This document shows positions 9,693 to 18,625 of a DNA stretch of 64,000 nucleotides, piece by piece. Within the stretch, counting starts at the first letter, position 1. Each line of letters opens with the position of its first letter. Below the pieces are notes generated by a model. That model did no database searches. It worked only from the letters and a program-made list of their open reading frames with translations, and was not told the origin of the DNA. The translations under genes were made by a program, and so were the position numbers. Source of the DNA: SIAJ01 sp963773845 (GTDB taxonomy: Bacteria; Planctomycetota; Planctomycetia; Gemmatales; Gemmataceae); contig CAVZCU010000015.1 in the NCBI GenBank assembly GCA_963773845.1, positions 124,001 to 188,000 of the forward strand, written 5' to 3'.

Positions 9693-11372
9693 TCACGCCG
9701 GCGTAGCGACGTCGTCGCCGAGGCAGGCCTGAAGATCTGTGTCCGTAATGTCGTCACTGGTTGCCGCTGAGGCTGCATGAGCAAGCACGCTCCGGAGTTG
9801 CCGTACGTTGCCCGGCCAAGGTCGTTGGCGAAGCAATCGGATCGCTGGCGGGGTCAGTAGCCATTCACGCCGGTACTCGGCGCTGATTCGATCCAAGAAG
9901 TATTGGGCCAGGTGAGGAATGTCCTCGGAATGTGCCGTCAATGGCGGAATGGCGACTTCCATTGCCTTGAGCGTGGACAGCAGATCGGGACGGAACCTGC
10001 CGTTTTTCACTTCGATCGCGAGATCCTTCCGCGTCGCTGCGATCAGCTTAACGTCGGCTCGACTGTCGTAAGTCGCGCCGAGCGGGCGGTAAGTCTTATG
10101 CTCCAGCAATCGCAATAACTTGGCCTGGCAATCGGGAGGAAGATCGGCAACCTCGTCAATAGCGAGTGTACCATCGTCCGCTAAGGCGACATGTCCGGGA
10201 AAATCCTTTTCGGCGCCGGAAAACGCACCCTTTCGGTAACCGAACAATTCGGCTTCCAGAAGCGGTGATGGCGTGGCAGTGCAGCGTACCAGAACAAGAG
10301 GTGCATCCGATCTCGGCCCGCGGCGATGAACCTCGCGGGCGGCCAACTTCTTCCCGACTCCGGGGCCGCCCCGTAATAGGATCGGCCGTGGTCCAATCGC
10401 CGCACGGGCCAACTCGGCACGAAGGTTGACCATCGCCGGACTGTCGCCGACTAGCTCTTCGCCGTCAGGCATCATGGTTCGCAAGCGGGCGGATTCCGCT
10501 TCCAGAGCACGCCGTGCTCGCAATCCGCGAAATAGGTGCGCGGTATGTGTCGTGAGGACATCGGCAAACTTTCGGTCGCGATCGGAGAAGTAGCCGCCGG
10601 CCTTGTACAGATGAAACGCTCCCAAAACCTTGCTGCCGATTTTCAGCGGAATCGCCAGGGCGTCCGCAAAGGCGGTATGGAATGAACCCGAGGAGGTCGG
10701 CATCGTCACGGCTGTGTCTTCCGCCAGCCAAATCGGACGATGGTTGCGCTGCATGCGCCGGGTCAATTGACGAGCAAAGGAATCGTCCAGTTTTGCCGAA
10801 TCGGGCCAGACGAATTTGGCAACCGGATCGGTGGGATCAAGCGTGTAAAAGGCAGAAAGGGCGGCGCCCGTTTGATAGTAGAGGGCTTGCACCGCCAATC
10901 GGGACAATTCCGTTGGATCGCCTGCTTCGATCGCGGCCCCAAGAAACTGATTGAGTGCCGAAAGCTCGTCGACAGTCCACCGCGGACCGGCGCTGTTCGA
11001 TGCAATTGTTTCCGAGGTGCCCGAGCGGTCGGAAAGGGTCGGAACATGCGACTGGTGGGCCGGGGCGTGCGAGGGGTCGGGCAATTGAAATTGAAACCGA
11101 ACGCCACCAATTCGGATTTCGTTTCCGTTTGCCAACTCGGCGATTTGATTGACGCGAGCATCGTCGACACGAGTGCCATTGAGTCCGAAATCGCGGAGAA
11201 GCCAGCGGCCGCTTTCAAAATACAGCCGGGCGTGCAAGCGCGAGGCCTGCTCTTCGCGCGGGAGCACAACGGTGTTGTCTCGGCTGCGGCCGATCGAGAT
11301 CGGTCGCTCCGGGACTAAGTCAAGGACATTGGGCCGCGCGTCGCCATCGACGACAGCCAATCGCGCTCGCAT
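9693..11372 (-). CDS. FHA-GAF-AAA+ sigma54-dependent transcription activator without a visible Fis-type HTH
   Basis: 559 residues from ATG 11372. Order: FHA domain (residues 1-100; ISIGRSRDNTVVL, ASRLHARL, NGTRVDD), a GAF-like domain (about 140-300), then a sigma54 AAA+ ATPase (about 310-545) with Walker A-like GGPGVGKK, the sigma54-contact loop as GAFSGA rather than GAFTGA, Walker B LAIDEV and WPGNVRQLR. Such proteins hydrolyse ATP to open sigma54 promoters. The polypeptide ends about 20 residues after the NVRQL region (DLQACLGDDVATPA), so the DNA-binding Fis-like helix-turn-helix is missing. It may act from solution, with phosphothreonine input through the FHA domain. The gene is divergent from the SRAP gene. 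The ATG at 11540 is less likely because the FHA fold begins at 11372. Confidence 0.85.
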   Translation of the reverse strand: MRARLAVVDGDARPNVLDLVPERPISIGRSRDNTVVLPREEQASRLHARLYFESGRWLLRDFGLNGTRVDDARVNQIAELANGNEIRIGGVRFQFQLPDPSHAPAHQSHVPTLSDRSGTSETIASNSAGPRWTVDELSALNQFLGAAIEAGDPTELSRLAVQALYYQTGAALSAFYTLDPTDPVAKFVWPDSAKLDDSFARQLTRRMQRNHRPIWLAEDTAVTMPTSSGSFHTAFADALAIPLKIGSKVLGAFHLYKAGGYFSDRDRKFADVLTTHTAHLFRGLRARRALEAESARLRTMMPDGEELVGDSPAMVNLRAELARAAIGPRPILLRGGPGVGKKLAAREVHRRGPRSDAPLVLVRCTATPSPLLEAELFGYRKGAFSGAEKDFPGHVALADDGTLAIDEVADLPPDCQAKLLRLLEHKTYRPLGATYDSRADVKLIAATRKDLAIEVKNGRFRPDLLSTLKAMEVAIPPLTAHSEDIPHLAQYFLDRISAEYRREWLLTPPAIRLLRQRPWPGNVRQLRSVLAHAASAATSDDITDTDLQACLGDDVATPA

Positions 11373-11542
11373 GTGACGAATCGACTCCGGGCGGGACTTT
11401 GTGGAATATTCCGCATTCAACTCTAGCACAAGTTTTGATGATTGGGTGGAGTTTGTCGCGCGGGCTTTAATGAATCCGGACGCTGGAACATCGCACGCGG
11501 CAAGTATGCTGAATGAGACGTCTCTCGATGGAGATCTCATAA

Positions 11543-12205
11543 ATGTGCGCCCGCTTTACTCTCCATAGTCCGGCCGACCTGGTGGCTAAGCAATTCGGAT
11601 TACCGCAGGTGCCGCACCTCGATGCCCGCTTTAACGTCGCACCCTCGCAGCTGGTCGCGGTGATCGGATCCAAGGCCGGTGGCGGACGTGGCCTGGCGAT
11701 GTTTCAGTGGGGATTCATACCGCACTGGGCATCCGATGCCAAAGGGCCCAGGCCGGTGAACGCCAAGGCGGAAACTTTGGCCGAAAAGCCGGCGTTTCGC
11801 GATGCCTTTCGCGAACGCCGATGTTTGATTCCAGCGGATGGGTTCTACGAATGGCGCGCCACATCCGAAGGCAAGAAACCATTGTTCTACCGCCTCAAGA
11901 ATGGCGAGATCATGGCCCTTGCCGGGATTTGGGACGTATGGCGAGGACCGACCGCCAAGCTCTTTTCGTGTGCCATTATCACCACTCCGTGCAATTCGTT
12001 GATTGAACCGATTCACGACCGCATGCCCGCCATTCTGCCACCCAATGAATGGGATCGCTGGCTCGATTCGGCCAACTCCGATGCGTCGGATTTGCTTTCG
12101 CTCCTCCAGCCATATCCCTCCGACGAGATGGAAGCCATTGCTGTGAGCACCGTGGTGAACAACTCACGGCATGAAGGACCGGATTGTCTAGCCCCGGCGG
12201 CTTAA
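11543..12205 (+). CDS. SRAP/YedK family protein (DUF159, abasic-site DNA-protein crosslink)
   Basis: 220 residues, the usual family length. Starts MCARFTL, so Cys2 becomes the N-terminal catalytic cysteine that forms a thiazolidine crosslink with abasic sites in single-stranded DNA. Other family signatures are ARFNVAPSQ (the conserved Asn), WGFIPHWA, RRCLIPADGFYEW (the catalytic Glu) and HDRMPAIL (the active-site His). It protects abasic sites from cleavage at stalled forks. It is the intact member of three SRAP-related sequences in this window; the others, at 27105-27236 and 31945-32606, are broken. It converges on the MacB-like permease with a 3-nt gap. Confidence 0.95.
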   Translation: MCARFTLHSPADLVAKQFGLPQVPHLDARFNVAPSQLVAVIGSKAGGGRGLAMFQWGFIPHWASDAKGPRPVNAKAETLAEKPAFRDAFRERRCLIPADGFYEWRATSEGKKPLFYRLKNGEIMALAGIWDVWRGPTAKLFSCAIITTPCNSLIEPIHDRMPAILPPNEWDRWLDSANSDASDLLSLLQPYPSDEMEAIAVSTVVNNSRHEGPDCLAPAA

Positions 12206-12208
12206 TAC

Positions 12209-13789
12209 TCATTCGGCTCGCAAGGCCACGACTGGCTCCACGCGTGACGCTCTTCTAGCAGGTAGCAAGCCCGCCAACGTCGTGACAATGATTGCCAACA
12301 CCGGCGATCCAATCACCAGCCAGAGGGGGTAACGAAAAACCGTCTCGGGCGTTGGCATATCCGGATCCTGCTCGTGAATCAGTCGAAGCGCGATGTTGTC
12401 GCCGGGAAACGACACCAGCCAACCCACCAGCACGCCGAGCCAACCGCCGACCAGCCCGATCATTCCACCTTCCGCAAGGAACATGGAAAGAATGTGGCGG
12501 TCCTTGGCGCCGACGGCCTTCATCACGCCAATCTCTCTCGTCCGCTCCAATACCGCCGTGAACATCGTGTTCGTGATTCCCAAGCACGCCACACACAACG
12601 CGAGCAGAGCGACGAAATCCACCGTGAAGCCGATCAGGAGAACGTTTTTGCGCGCAATTTGCAGGAATAATCCAATGGAAAAAAAGTGATATCCCTCCGC
12701 CTTCAGACGGTCGCAGACGACTTTGAGATGGTCGTCCGCATCGACGGTGAGAGTAATCCGTTGAAAGCCACGCTCCTCGCGCTGCGGAAGGTGGGAAAAC
12801 AACTGTTCCGCCGTATCGTGGGGGAGCACCACATCACTATTGAGCCCATCGTCGAATAGCTCAGTGAGATCGCCCTCCCTTTTCTTGTCTTGGTCCCGAA
12901 AGACTCCGACAATTCGAAATTCGCCCGCCACGCTCATCTGATCTTTTTCGGATGGATCTTTCTTGTCTTGCGTCCGAGTCGCCTTGAGCAAGGCCTGTTT
13001 GTCTTCGGGCGGCAGATCGATGCCTTCGATCGCTTTGGGCAACGCGTCGCGGGCACGAGTCAGCGCTTTCAGTTCCGCTTCCGAGAGTCGAGTTGGATCG
13101 GCATCAAACAAAAGCAGGAGTATCTCCGGCGGGCGGGCTTCCCGTCCCACGAATTGGTACTTCACGGTTTGCCCAAGAGTGGCCTGCACATCGGAGTCTG
13201 ATCGCACGCCCCAGCGATACAAGAGAAACTCATGGATGAGTGCTTCATTCGTACCGGGTGTGGGTGGGCGGCCGAATACGATTGCGTTGGGCAGCTTGCG
13301 AGAATCGCCCGTGAAGCCGCTGCAATCCGCGTGAACGACCTGTCCGCGGAAGCTCAATCGGGCACGCTCAAACAGATCGGGCTCAACGGAAACCACGTGC
13401 TCCCATGCCGAGAACGCTTGCACTTGTTTGGCAGTCAGCGGCTTCGGCGCGGGCTGGACGTGTTGATTGCGCCATTCGTGCGCCAGGCGGCGTCGGATCC
13501 GCTGTCGCCGGGCATCCGACATTTCGCCTTCGACGCGAAGCGCTTCCTCGGGGATGCCGGTGAACTCGTCCTTTTCACTCCGATCGAAGCCGGGATAGAC
13601 GGTGATTTCACGGAGCCGGCGTTCCTTCTTGAAGCTATCCTCGATGATTCGCCGGACCCCCACTCCGACCGCGACACTCGCCACGAGTGTCGCAATTCCA
13701 ATTGTCACCCCGAGGACGGTCAACGCCGAACGGAGTTTCTGCCGGCGAAACGGAGACAGTCCGGTAAGTACAAGATCGCGCGTGCGCAC
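12209..13789 (-). CDS. MacB/FtsX-like ABC transporter permease
   Basis: 526 residues from GTG 13789, 32 nt after the lpdA stop. Topology fits the family: one N-terminal helix (LTVLGVTIGIATLVASVAVG), a large periplasmic domain (residues 50-370), then three C-terminal helices, including VDFVALLALCVACLGITNTM and EIGVMKAVGAKDRHI, ending LLPARRASRVEPVVALRAE. These permeases pair with a LolD/MacB-type ATPase to drive lipoprotein release, efflux or cell-wall hydrolase control. No ATPase gene is in the window. The periplasmic domain has charged insertions (near EAELKALTRARDAL). The open frame extends upstream to 14107, but that part overlaps lpdA and is not protein-like. Confidence 0.85.
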   Translation of the reverse strand: MRTRDLVLTGLSPFRRQKLRSALTVLGVTIGIATLVASVAVGVGVRRIIEDSFKKERRLREITVYPGFDRSEKDEFTGIPEEALRVEGEMSDARRQRIRRRLAHEWRNQHVQPAPKPLTAKQVQAFSAWEHVVSVEPDLFERARLSFRGQVVHADCSGFTGDSRKLPNAIVFGRPPTPGTNEALIHEFLLYRWGVRSDSDVQATLGQTVKYQFVGREARPPEILLLLFDADPTRLSEAELKALTRARDALPKAIEGIDLPPEDKQALLKATRTQDKKDPSEKDQMSVAGEFRIVGVFRDQDKKREGDLTELFDDGLNSDVVLPHDTAEQLFSHLPQREERGFQRITLTVDADDHLKVVCDRLKAEGYHFFSIGLFLQIARKNVLLIGFTVDFVALLALCVACLGITNTMFTAVLERTREIGVMKAVGAKDRHILSMFLAEGGMIGLVGGWLGVLVGWLVSFPGDNIALRLIHEQDPDMPTPETVFRYPLWLVIGSPVLAIIVTTLAGLLPARRASRVEPVVALRAE

Positions 13790-13821
13790 GGCGTGACAAC
13801 CTGAGAATTGTTCGATCTGTA

Positions 13822-15252
13822 CTACCGAGCGGCCTTCTTCGGTTTCGCGACGTGCGTCGCGCTGCCGAGAGCAAGCTCCGCGCCTTCCATGATCGTTTCG
13901 GACAGCGTCGGATGTGGGTGAATGCTGTCGGCCACATCGCGAGCGACGGCGCCCATCTCGATGGCAAGCACGCCTTCCGAGATCATCTCGCCGGCGCCAA
14001 CGCCGACGATTCCGACGCCGAGGACCCGCTGCGTCGCCGGATCGACCAGCAGTTTGGTGAGGCCATCGTTTCGGGCCAGCGTCGTCGCCCGGCCAGACGC
14101 AGCCCAAGGAAATACCACCTTGTCGTACTTGACGCCCGATTCGGTCGCCTCCTTTTCGGTCAATCCCGCCCAGGCAATCTCGGGGTCCGTGAATACGACG
14201 GCCGGGATCGCCCGTGGTTCGAAGGCACTGGACTCGCCGACGATGGTCTCGACCGCCACCTTGGCTTCGGCCGTCGCCTTGTGGGCGAGGCCGGGTTCTT
14301 CAGCGACATCGCCGAGGGCAAAGATATTGGAGACGTTCGTGCGTCGCTGCTTGTCCACGGGAATGTACCCGCGATCCGTCACGTTGACGCCAGCTTTATC
14401 GAGCCCCAAATTCGCGCTATTCGGCCGCCGGCCAACCGATACGAGCACTCGATCGAATGACTCTTCGGCCGGGACGTCCTTGCCTTCGAGCGCCGCAACA
14501 ATCCCCGCATCGGTCGGTTTCAGCGACGCGACTTTGGTGTTGAGATGAATGGCCTCAAACCGCTTGCGGAGTCGGTCTTCCACCGGCTTCACCAGATCGC
14601 GATCGGCGGTCGGCAGCAGGCCATCGGTAAATTCGACGACGACGACCTTGGTCCCCAACGCAGCGTAGACAGTGCCGATTTCCAGGCCGATATAGCCACC
14701 GCCAATGACGAGCAGACGCTTGGGGATGTCCGGCAAGAGCAACGCGCTGGTCGAGTCCATGATCCGGGGGTCGGTGAGCGCAAACGCCTTCGGGATCGTC
14801 GGCAAACTGCCCGTGGCGATCACCGCGTTTTGGAACTTGATGGTCCCGGTGGTCGCGCCTTCGAGCTTAACCGTATTTGCATCGACAAACATGGCGTGCG
14901 TATTTGAGATGACTTCGACGCCGCGGCCCTTGCACAGCATGCCGATTCCGCCGGTCAACTTGCCAACTACCTTCTGCTGGACAAATGCCTGCATTTTGGC
15001 GAGATCGAACTTTGGGACGCCGAAAGAAATTCCCCAGTCCTCGGCTTCCTTCGCCTCGTTGATCAGTTTCGCGATATGGAGGAGCGCCTTGGAGGGAATA
15101 CATCCCCGATTGGTGCAGACGCCGCCCAGTTTCGGGCCTTCGTCGACCAGAATTGGCTTGATGCCGTGATCGGCGGCATGGAGTGCCGCGGGGTAACCGC
15201 CGGGGCCACCGCCGATGACCAGGAGTGGCGTCTCTTTGCTAACTTCGCTCAT
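13822..15252 (-). CDS. lpdA: Dihydrolipoamide dehydrogenase (E3)
   Basis: 476 residues from ATG 15252. FAD-dependent oxidation of dihydrolipoamide with NAD+, closing the catalytic cycle of pyruvate dehydrogenase. Visible: FAD Rossmann motif LLVIGGGPGGYPAALHAA, redox-active disulfide GGVCTNRGCIPSK, NAD-binding LLVIGGGYIGLEIG, the second FAD contact FALGDVAEEP, and HPHPTLSE with the catalytic His near the C-terminus. It lies 3' of aceE-aceF on the same strand, with a zinc-ribbon gene between, so the three PDH subunits are probably regulated together. The FxVR-type start at 15315 adds a non-homologous leader and is rejected. Confidence 0.95.
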   Translation of the reverse strand: MSEVSKETPLLVIGGGPGGYPAALHAADHGIKPILVDEGPKLGGVCTNRGCIPSKALLHIAKLINEAKEAEDWGISFGVPKFDLAKMQAFVQQKVVGKLTGGIGMLCKGRGVEVISNTHAMFVDANTVKLEGATTGTIKFQNAVIATGSLPTIPKAFALTDPRIMDSTSALLLPDIPKRLLVIGGGYIGLEIGTVYAALGTKVVVVEFTDGLLPTADRDLVKPVEDRLRKRFEAIHLNTKVASLKPTDAGIVAALEGKDVPAEESFDRVLVSVGRRPNSANLGLDKAGVNVTDRGYIPVDKQRRTNVSNIFALGDVAEEPGLAHKATAEAKVAVETIVGESSAFEPRAIPAVVFTDPEIAWAGLTEKEATESGVKYDKVVFPWAASGRATTLARNDGLTKLLVDPATQRVLGVGIVGVGAGEMISEGVLAIEMGAVARDVADSIHPHPTLSETIMEGAELALGSATHVAKPKKAAR

Positions 15253-15340
15253 GGAATGCTCGTGAACGTATAAGGCCGGTCCATGCGTACGAACCGGAAA
15301 GCCCTGTCGGCCCATCGCTCATGTTAGACATACTCGGCGA

Positions 15341-16063
15341 TTAGTAGTCGTCATCATCACCGGCGCTGCTGTCTTCGCCGCCGAGTCCCACACCCGTGAA
15401 TCCCTGAAATAGGCCGATGAGGCCCAGCACCACGGATATGAAGGGGTAAACGCGAAATCGACCGTTCCCAAAGAACATCCACGCGAGCCAGGCGCCACCG
15501 ATCAGGATGCAGATCAGTCCGCCGACGACAGCGCCAACCCGCTTGCTATTGCGACTTTCGTGCTGACTACGGCGGCGTGCTGGTCGCCGGCGTTGCGGCC
15601 GGTCGTCATCGTCGTCGATCCTTCGCCGGGGACGCCTTGGTCGAGGCTCGTCGTCATCGTCCAAAGCTCGAGCCCGACGTTTTGCCGGAATGCCGTGGTC
15701 ATCGTCAATCACGCGACGACGCGACTTGGCAGGCCGGTCCTCGTCGTCATCGTTGCGAGACCGTCGCCGTGGCCGATCGTCGTAATCTTTGTCTCGATTG
15801 CGGACACTTCGCTTGCTGCGTGCTTTCGAGCGTTCTTCAACGACTTCGGCATCGTCGACAATGTCTCCGTCGTCGATGAAATCGGGCGCAACGTCGACCG
15901 GGCCAGTCTTTTTCGAGCCGGGGATGGGCGGCGGTGCACTGCGCTCAGCTTTCGGGATGGCAAAAACCTCGCCGCACGTGGGACACTTGCCCTTCTTGCC
16001 GGCGAGTTCGCCTTTGACTTTGCCCTTCCAGTCGCAGTGCGGACAAGAAACCTGGATGAGCAT
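15341..16063 (-). CDS. Zinc-ribbon, Arg/Asp-rich membrane protein
   Basis: 240 residues from ATG 16063. An N-terminal zinc ribbon (CPHCDWKG then CPTCGEVF, two CxxC pairs), like those found at the N-termini of many planctomycete proteins. A long repetitive linker follows (about residues 70-185), almost entirely Arg, Asp and Pro (RRRIDDDDDRPQ). Then come two hydrophobic segments (VGGLICILIGGAWLAWMFFG and FISVVLGLIGLFQGF) and an acidic tail. It probably lies in the inner membrane with the ribbon and charged region in the cytoplasm. It sits between aceF and lpdA on the same strand. No enzymatic role is apparent. The mixed-charge linker resembles phase-separating or nucleic-acid-binding tails, but that is speculation. 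Confidence 0.75.
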   Translation of the reverse strand: MLIQVSCPHCDWKGKVKGELAGKKGKCPTCGEVFAIPKAERSAPPPIPGSKKTGPVDVAPDFIDDGDIVDDAEVVEERSKARSKRSVRNRDKDYDDRPRRRSRNDDDEDRPAKSRRRVIDDDHGIPAKRRARALDDDDEPRPRRPRRRIDDDDDRPQRRRPARRRSQHESRNSKRVGAVVGGLICILIGGAWLAWMFFGNGRFRVYPFISVVLGLIGLFQGFTGVGLGGEDSSAGDDDDY

Positions 16064-16260
16064 GGGTGACTCTCGCGAGTAGGGCGAACCAAAGGTTCGA
16101 TGCAACAAATATCATGCGCAGTGGCGGATCGAACGCCTATCTTGGTGATCAATGCGCGGTAAGGCGGCGAGCGGTGGTCAGCCTGCCGGAGTTAGGGCCT
16201 AATGGGGTGCGCATCGACAATTTGTTGTCGATTTGCGGACAAACCACCTCACTTCGTAGC

Positions 16261-16467
16261 GGAAGTCGCCAGACCAGCCCTTTCAACATGGCGACCAGGC
16301 AAGCCTGGCAAGCTGGGGAAGCGGCCCCTCGGAAAAACAAGCAGTTTCCGAGTTCTGGTTCGGTTTGCCAGCCCGCCCCCGGGATCGCATCCCGGGCACA
16401 GCAACCAGGAAACCCCTATTTTCATAGAGGGTTCCGCCATGTTGAAAGGGCTGGTCGCCAGACTTCC
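16261..16467. repeat. 33-bp imperfect inverted repeat enclosing about 140 bp
   Basis: The arms are 16261-16293 and the reverse complement of 16435-16467. The outer 7 bases (GGAAGTC) and the inner 20 (CCAGCCCTTTCAACATGGCG) match; about four central positions differ. The enclosed segment has its own perfect hairpin around 16378-16396. The layout fits a small non-autonomous element or a structured RNA. No target duplication was seen. Confidence 0.6.
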
Positions 16468-16901
16468 GTTTGGCCGTAAACGAGGCGGAACTCTGGCGAG
16501 TTCCGCTACGCATTCCCTGTCCCGGACAAGGCGTAGTATCTTTTTCTGGTGTCACATTTTGTTCCATTTTGTCACATCGCCCCTCCTGGTTCAGCTAACA
16601 TCTTTTGTTTTTGGGTCAAACTGGGTCAAACTGGCTCACTCGCTTTCCGGCTGGCTAGCCTGACCGGGCGCGGCGGCCTGAGCCATCTCATGCAGTATTT
16701 CGAGTGGTCGTCCGATGCAAGGGGATTCCGTCGATTTTTGCGGTTTCATTCCAAGACTTATTTCCACATCATTGAGGGTTGCGGTCACAGTTTGGCACTG
16801 CTTGAGGAACGCTGTCGCGACCATCGCCATTCACCAATCGCCGTTGGCGTCCGTCAAGCAGTGGCTCACCATTTGGAATGCGTTTCAGAATTGGCGACAG
16901 A

Positions 16902-16995
16902 GGAGCCTGAAGCGTCAGCGAAGGTGAGCGTGGCCTAACGGTTTACCGAGTCCTCTGACAATTTCGGCGCTGCCTTCGCTGACGCTTCAGGCTCC
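16902..16995. repeat. 23-bp perfect inverted repeat, possible bidirectional terminator or REP-like element
   Basis: Arms 16902-16924 and 16973-16995 are exact reverse complements (GGAGCCTGAAGCGTCAGCG then AAGG). The loop is 48 nt. It lies about 30 bp past the aceF stop, a suitable position for a transcription end structure, but no U-tract follows. The sequence looks like a dispersed intergenic repeat rather than a gene-specific terminator. Confidence 0.65.
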
Positions 16996-17027
16996 GCTGT
17001 CAACGCAACTAATTTTGAAACGCACGC

Positions 17028-18584
17028 TTAACTTTCCATGAGCAGCCGAATCGGATCAGAAAACAGTTGGGCAAGTCGAGTCGTGAATCGGGCGGCGTCG
17101 GCGCCGTCAATGGCGCGGTGGTCATACGTCAAGCACAACGGCATCATTAGTCGAGGTACAAACTGACCGTCTTTGAAAACTGGCTGAGTCGCCGCTCGCG
17201 AGATCCCGAGAATCGCTACTTCGGGGTAATTGATGATGGGTGAAAACGCGGTGCCGCCTATTCCTCCCAAGTTGGTAATGGTAAAGCTGCCGCCGCGCAT
17301 TTCCTCGATCGCCAGTTTGCCAGTGCGTGCCTTCTCTGCCAGCGCCGCAACTTCATTTGCCAGGTCGCGGATGCTCTTCCTCTCCGCATCGCGCACAACG
17401 GGAACTACCAGCCCGCGCTCCGTATCAACAGCAATCCCGATATGGAAGTATTGCTTGAGAATGACCTCGCCGGACGCAAGGTCGAGTGAAGAATTGAAAT
17501 TCGGATACTCGCGCAACGCGGCCACGATCGCTTTGATGGCCAGCACGGTCATCGTCACCTTGGGGGAGCCCTTGGGCATTCCTTCCATGATGCGTTTGCG
17601 GCCGGCTTCCAGATCGGTGATATCGGCCAGGTCGTATTGAGTGACCGCGGGTGCGGCGTGCCAAGCAAGCGTGAGGTTCTCAGCGATCTTTTTGCGGATC
17701 GTGCTGAGTGGTTTCTTTTCAATCGGCCCGTAGCGCGAGAAATCCGGCAACGGGGGAATCGTCACGCCGCCGCTCGCGGCCGCGGTGGTCGCATGGGCCA
17801 TATGGGCCCGAATGTGGGATTTGACGTCATCAACCGTGATCCGGCCACCACGAGCGCTGCCGGCAACTTCGACCAGATTGACGCCATGATCCCGTGCATA
17901 GCGTCGGGTCGCCGGTCCAGCCGGGACGGGTCCATTGGAACGCATCGCTTTGACGTTACCATCGCCCTCGACAACTGGCGATGGCTGGGATTTCGATAAG
18001 GGAGGTGCGGGCTCGGCCACCGCTGGCGGAGTCGGTTTTTCCGCCTTGGCCCCACTGAGGACCGCGAGGACGGTACCCGCCGCAACCTTGTCGCCCTGCT
18101 TGACGCGCACTTCATCGATTCGGCCATCCGCGTCAGCAGGCAACGGCATGGATGCCTTGTCTGTCTCGATGGTGAACAAATCCTGACCCGCGGCGACGAC
18201 GTCGCCCGGCTTCACATGCACGGCGACAATCACGCCAGACTCAATTCCTTCACCGAGGTTGGGCAAAGTGGATTCGCGCCGAGTGCCATTCGAAGAAGGA
18301 GTTTGCGTCTTCGTTTGGGCGGGCTGCTTGGCAGCCGGGGCGGTTGTGGCACTCTTGTCGCCCAGGGTCGCGATGACTGCTCCGACCTTGATCTTGTCGC
18401 CCCGTTTCACGCGTACTTCGGAGATGGTCCCGTCGGACGGCGCGGGGATCGGCATCGATGCCTTCTCCGTCTCCACTTCAATAACCGTATCTCCAGCGTG
18501 CAACGATTCGCCCGGCTTGACCGGAACGTTGACGACCGTCGCATCGACGATCCCTTCCCCGAGTTCAGGCAACCGGATTTCCAT
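17028..18584 (-). CDS. aceF: Pyruvate dehydrogenase E2, dihydrolipoamide acetyltransferase
   Basis: 518 residues. Transfers the acetyl group from E1 to CoA through swinging lipoyl arms. Two lipoyl domains at the N-terminus carry the lipoylation lysines in ETEKASMP (near residue 42) and ETDKASMP (near residue 144). A Pro/Ala linker follows, then a peripheral subunit-binding domain (GPATRRYARDHGVNLVEVAG, residues about 225-260) and the catalytic domain with DHRAIDGADAARF, which contains the active-site His. Upstream aceE ends 41 nt before. The presence of an AceE-type E1 partner fits the homodimeric class of PDH complex. Confidence 0.97.
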   Translation of the reverse strand: MEIRLPELGEGIVDATVVNVPVKPGESLHAGDTVIEVETEKASMPIPAPSDGTISEVRVKRGDKIKVGAVIATLGDKSATTAPAAKQPAQTKTQTPSSNGTRRESTLPNLGEGIESGVIVAVHVKPGDVVAAGQDLFTIETDKASMPLPADADGRIDEVRVKQGDKVAAGTVLAVLSGAKAEKPTPPAVAEPAPPLSKSQPSPVVEGDGNVKAMRSNGPVPAGPATRRYARDHGVNLVEVAGSARGGRITVDDVKSHIRAHMAHATTAAASGGVTIPPLPDFSRYGPIEKKPLSTIRKKIAENLTLAWHAAPAVTQYDLADITDLEAGRKRIMEGMPKGSPKVTMTVLAIKAIVAALREYPNFNSSLDLASGEVILKQYFHIGIAVDTERGLVVPVVRDAERKSIRDLANEVAALAEKARTGKLAIEEMRGGSFTITNLGGIGGTAFSPIINYPEVAILGISRAATQPVFKDGQFVPRLMMPLCLTYDHRAIDGADAARFTTRLAQLFSDPIRLLMES

Positions 18585-18625
18585 GGTGGGGTCAAAAAAA
18601 ATTGGACCTTAAGGAGTTTCGAGGT

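Larger units (their letters stand above)
16064..17027 (-). other. Long non-coding stretch with two inverted repeats
   Basis: About 960 bp between aceF and the zinc-ribbon gene without a convincing gene. A plus-strand frame of 129 codons (16549-16938) has no family resemblance and part of it is one arm of an inverted repeat. Contents: a 33-bp imperfect inverted repeat (16261-16293 with 16435-16467), a GC-rich hairpin with CCCGGGAT arms near 16378-16396, a short tandem of GGGTCAAACT near 16612-16632 and a 23-bp perfect inverted repeat (16902-16924 with 16973-16995). It breaks what would otherwise be a compact pdh operon. Confidence 0.6.

Noticed and set aside
16550..16590. TGTCACA occurrences near 16553 and 16573
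   Set aside because: They lack the CCGTA block of the 38-44 kb motif and are not positioned before a gene.
16549..16938. 129-codon plus-strand frame in the pdh spacer
   Set aside because: No protein-like composition; it runs through an inverted-repeat arm.
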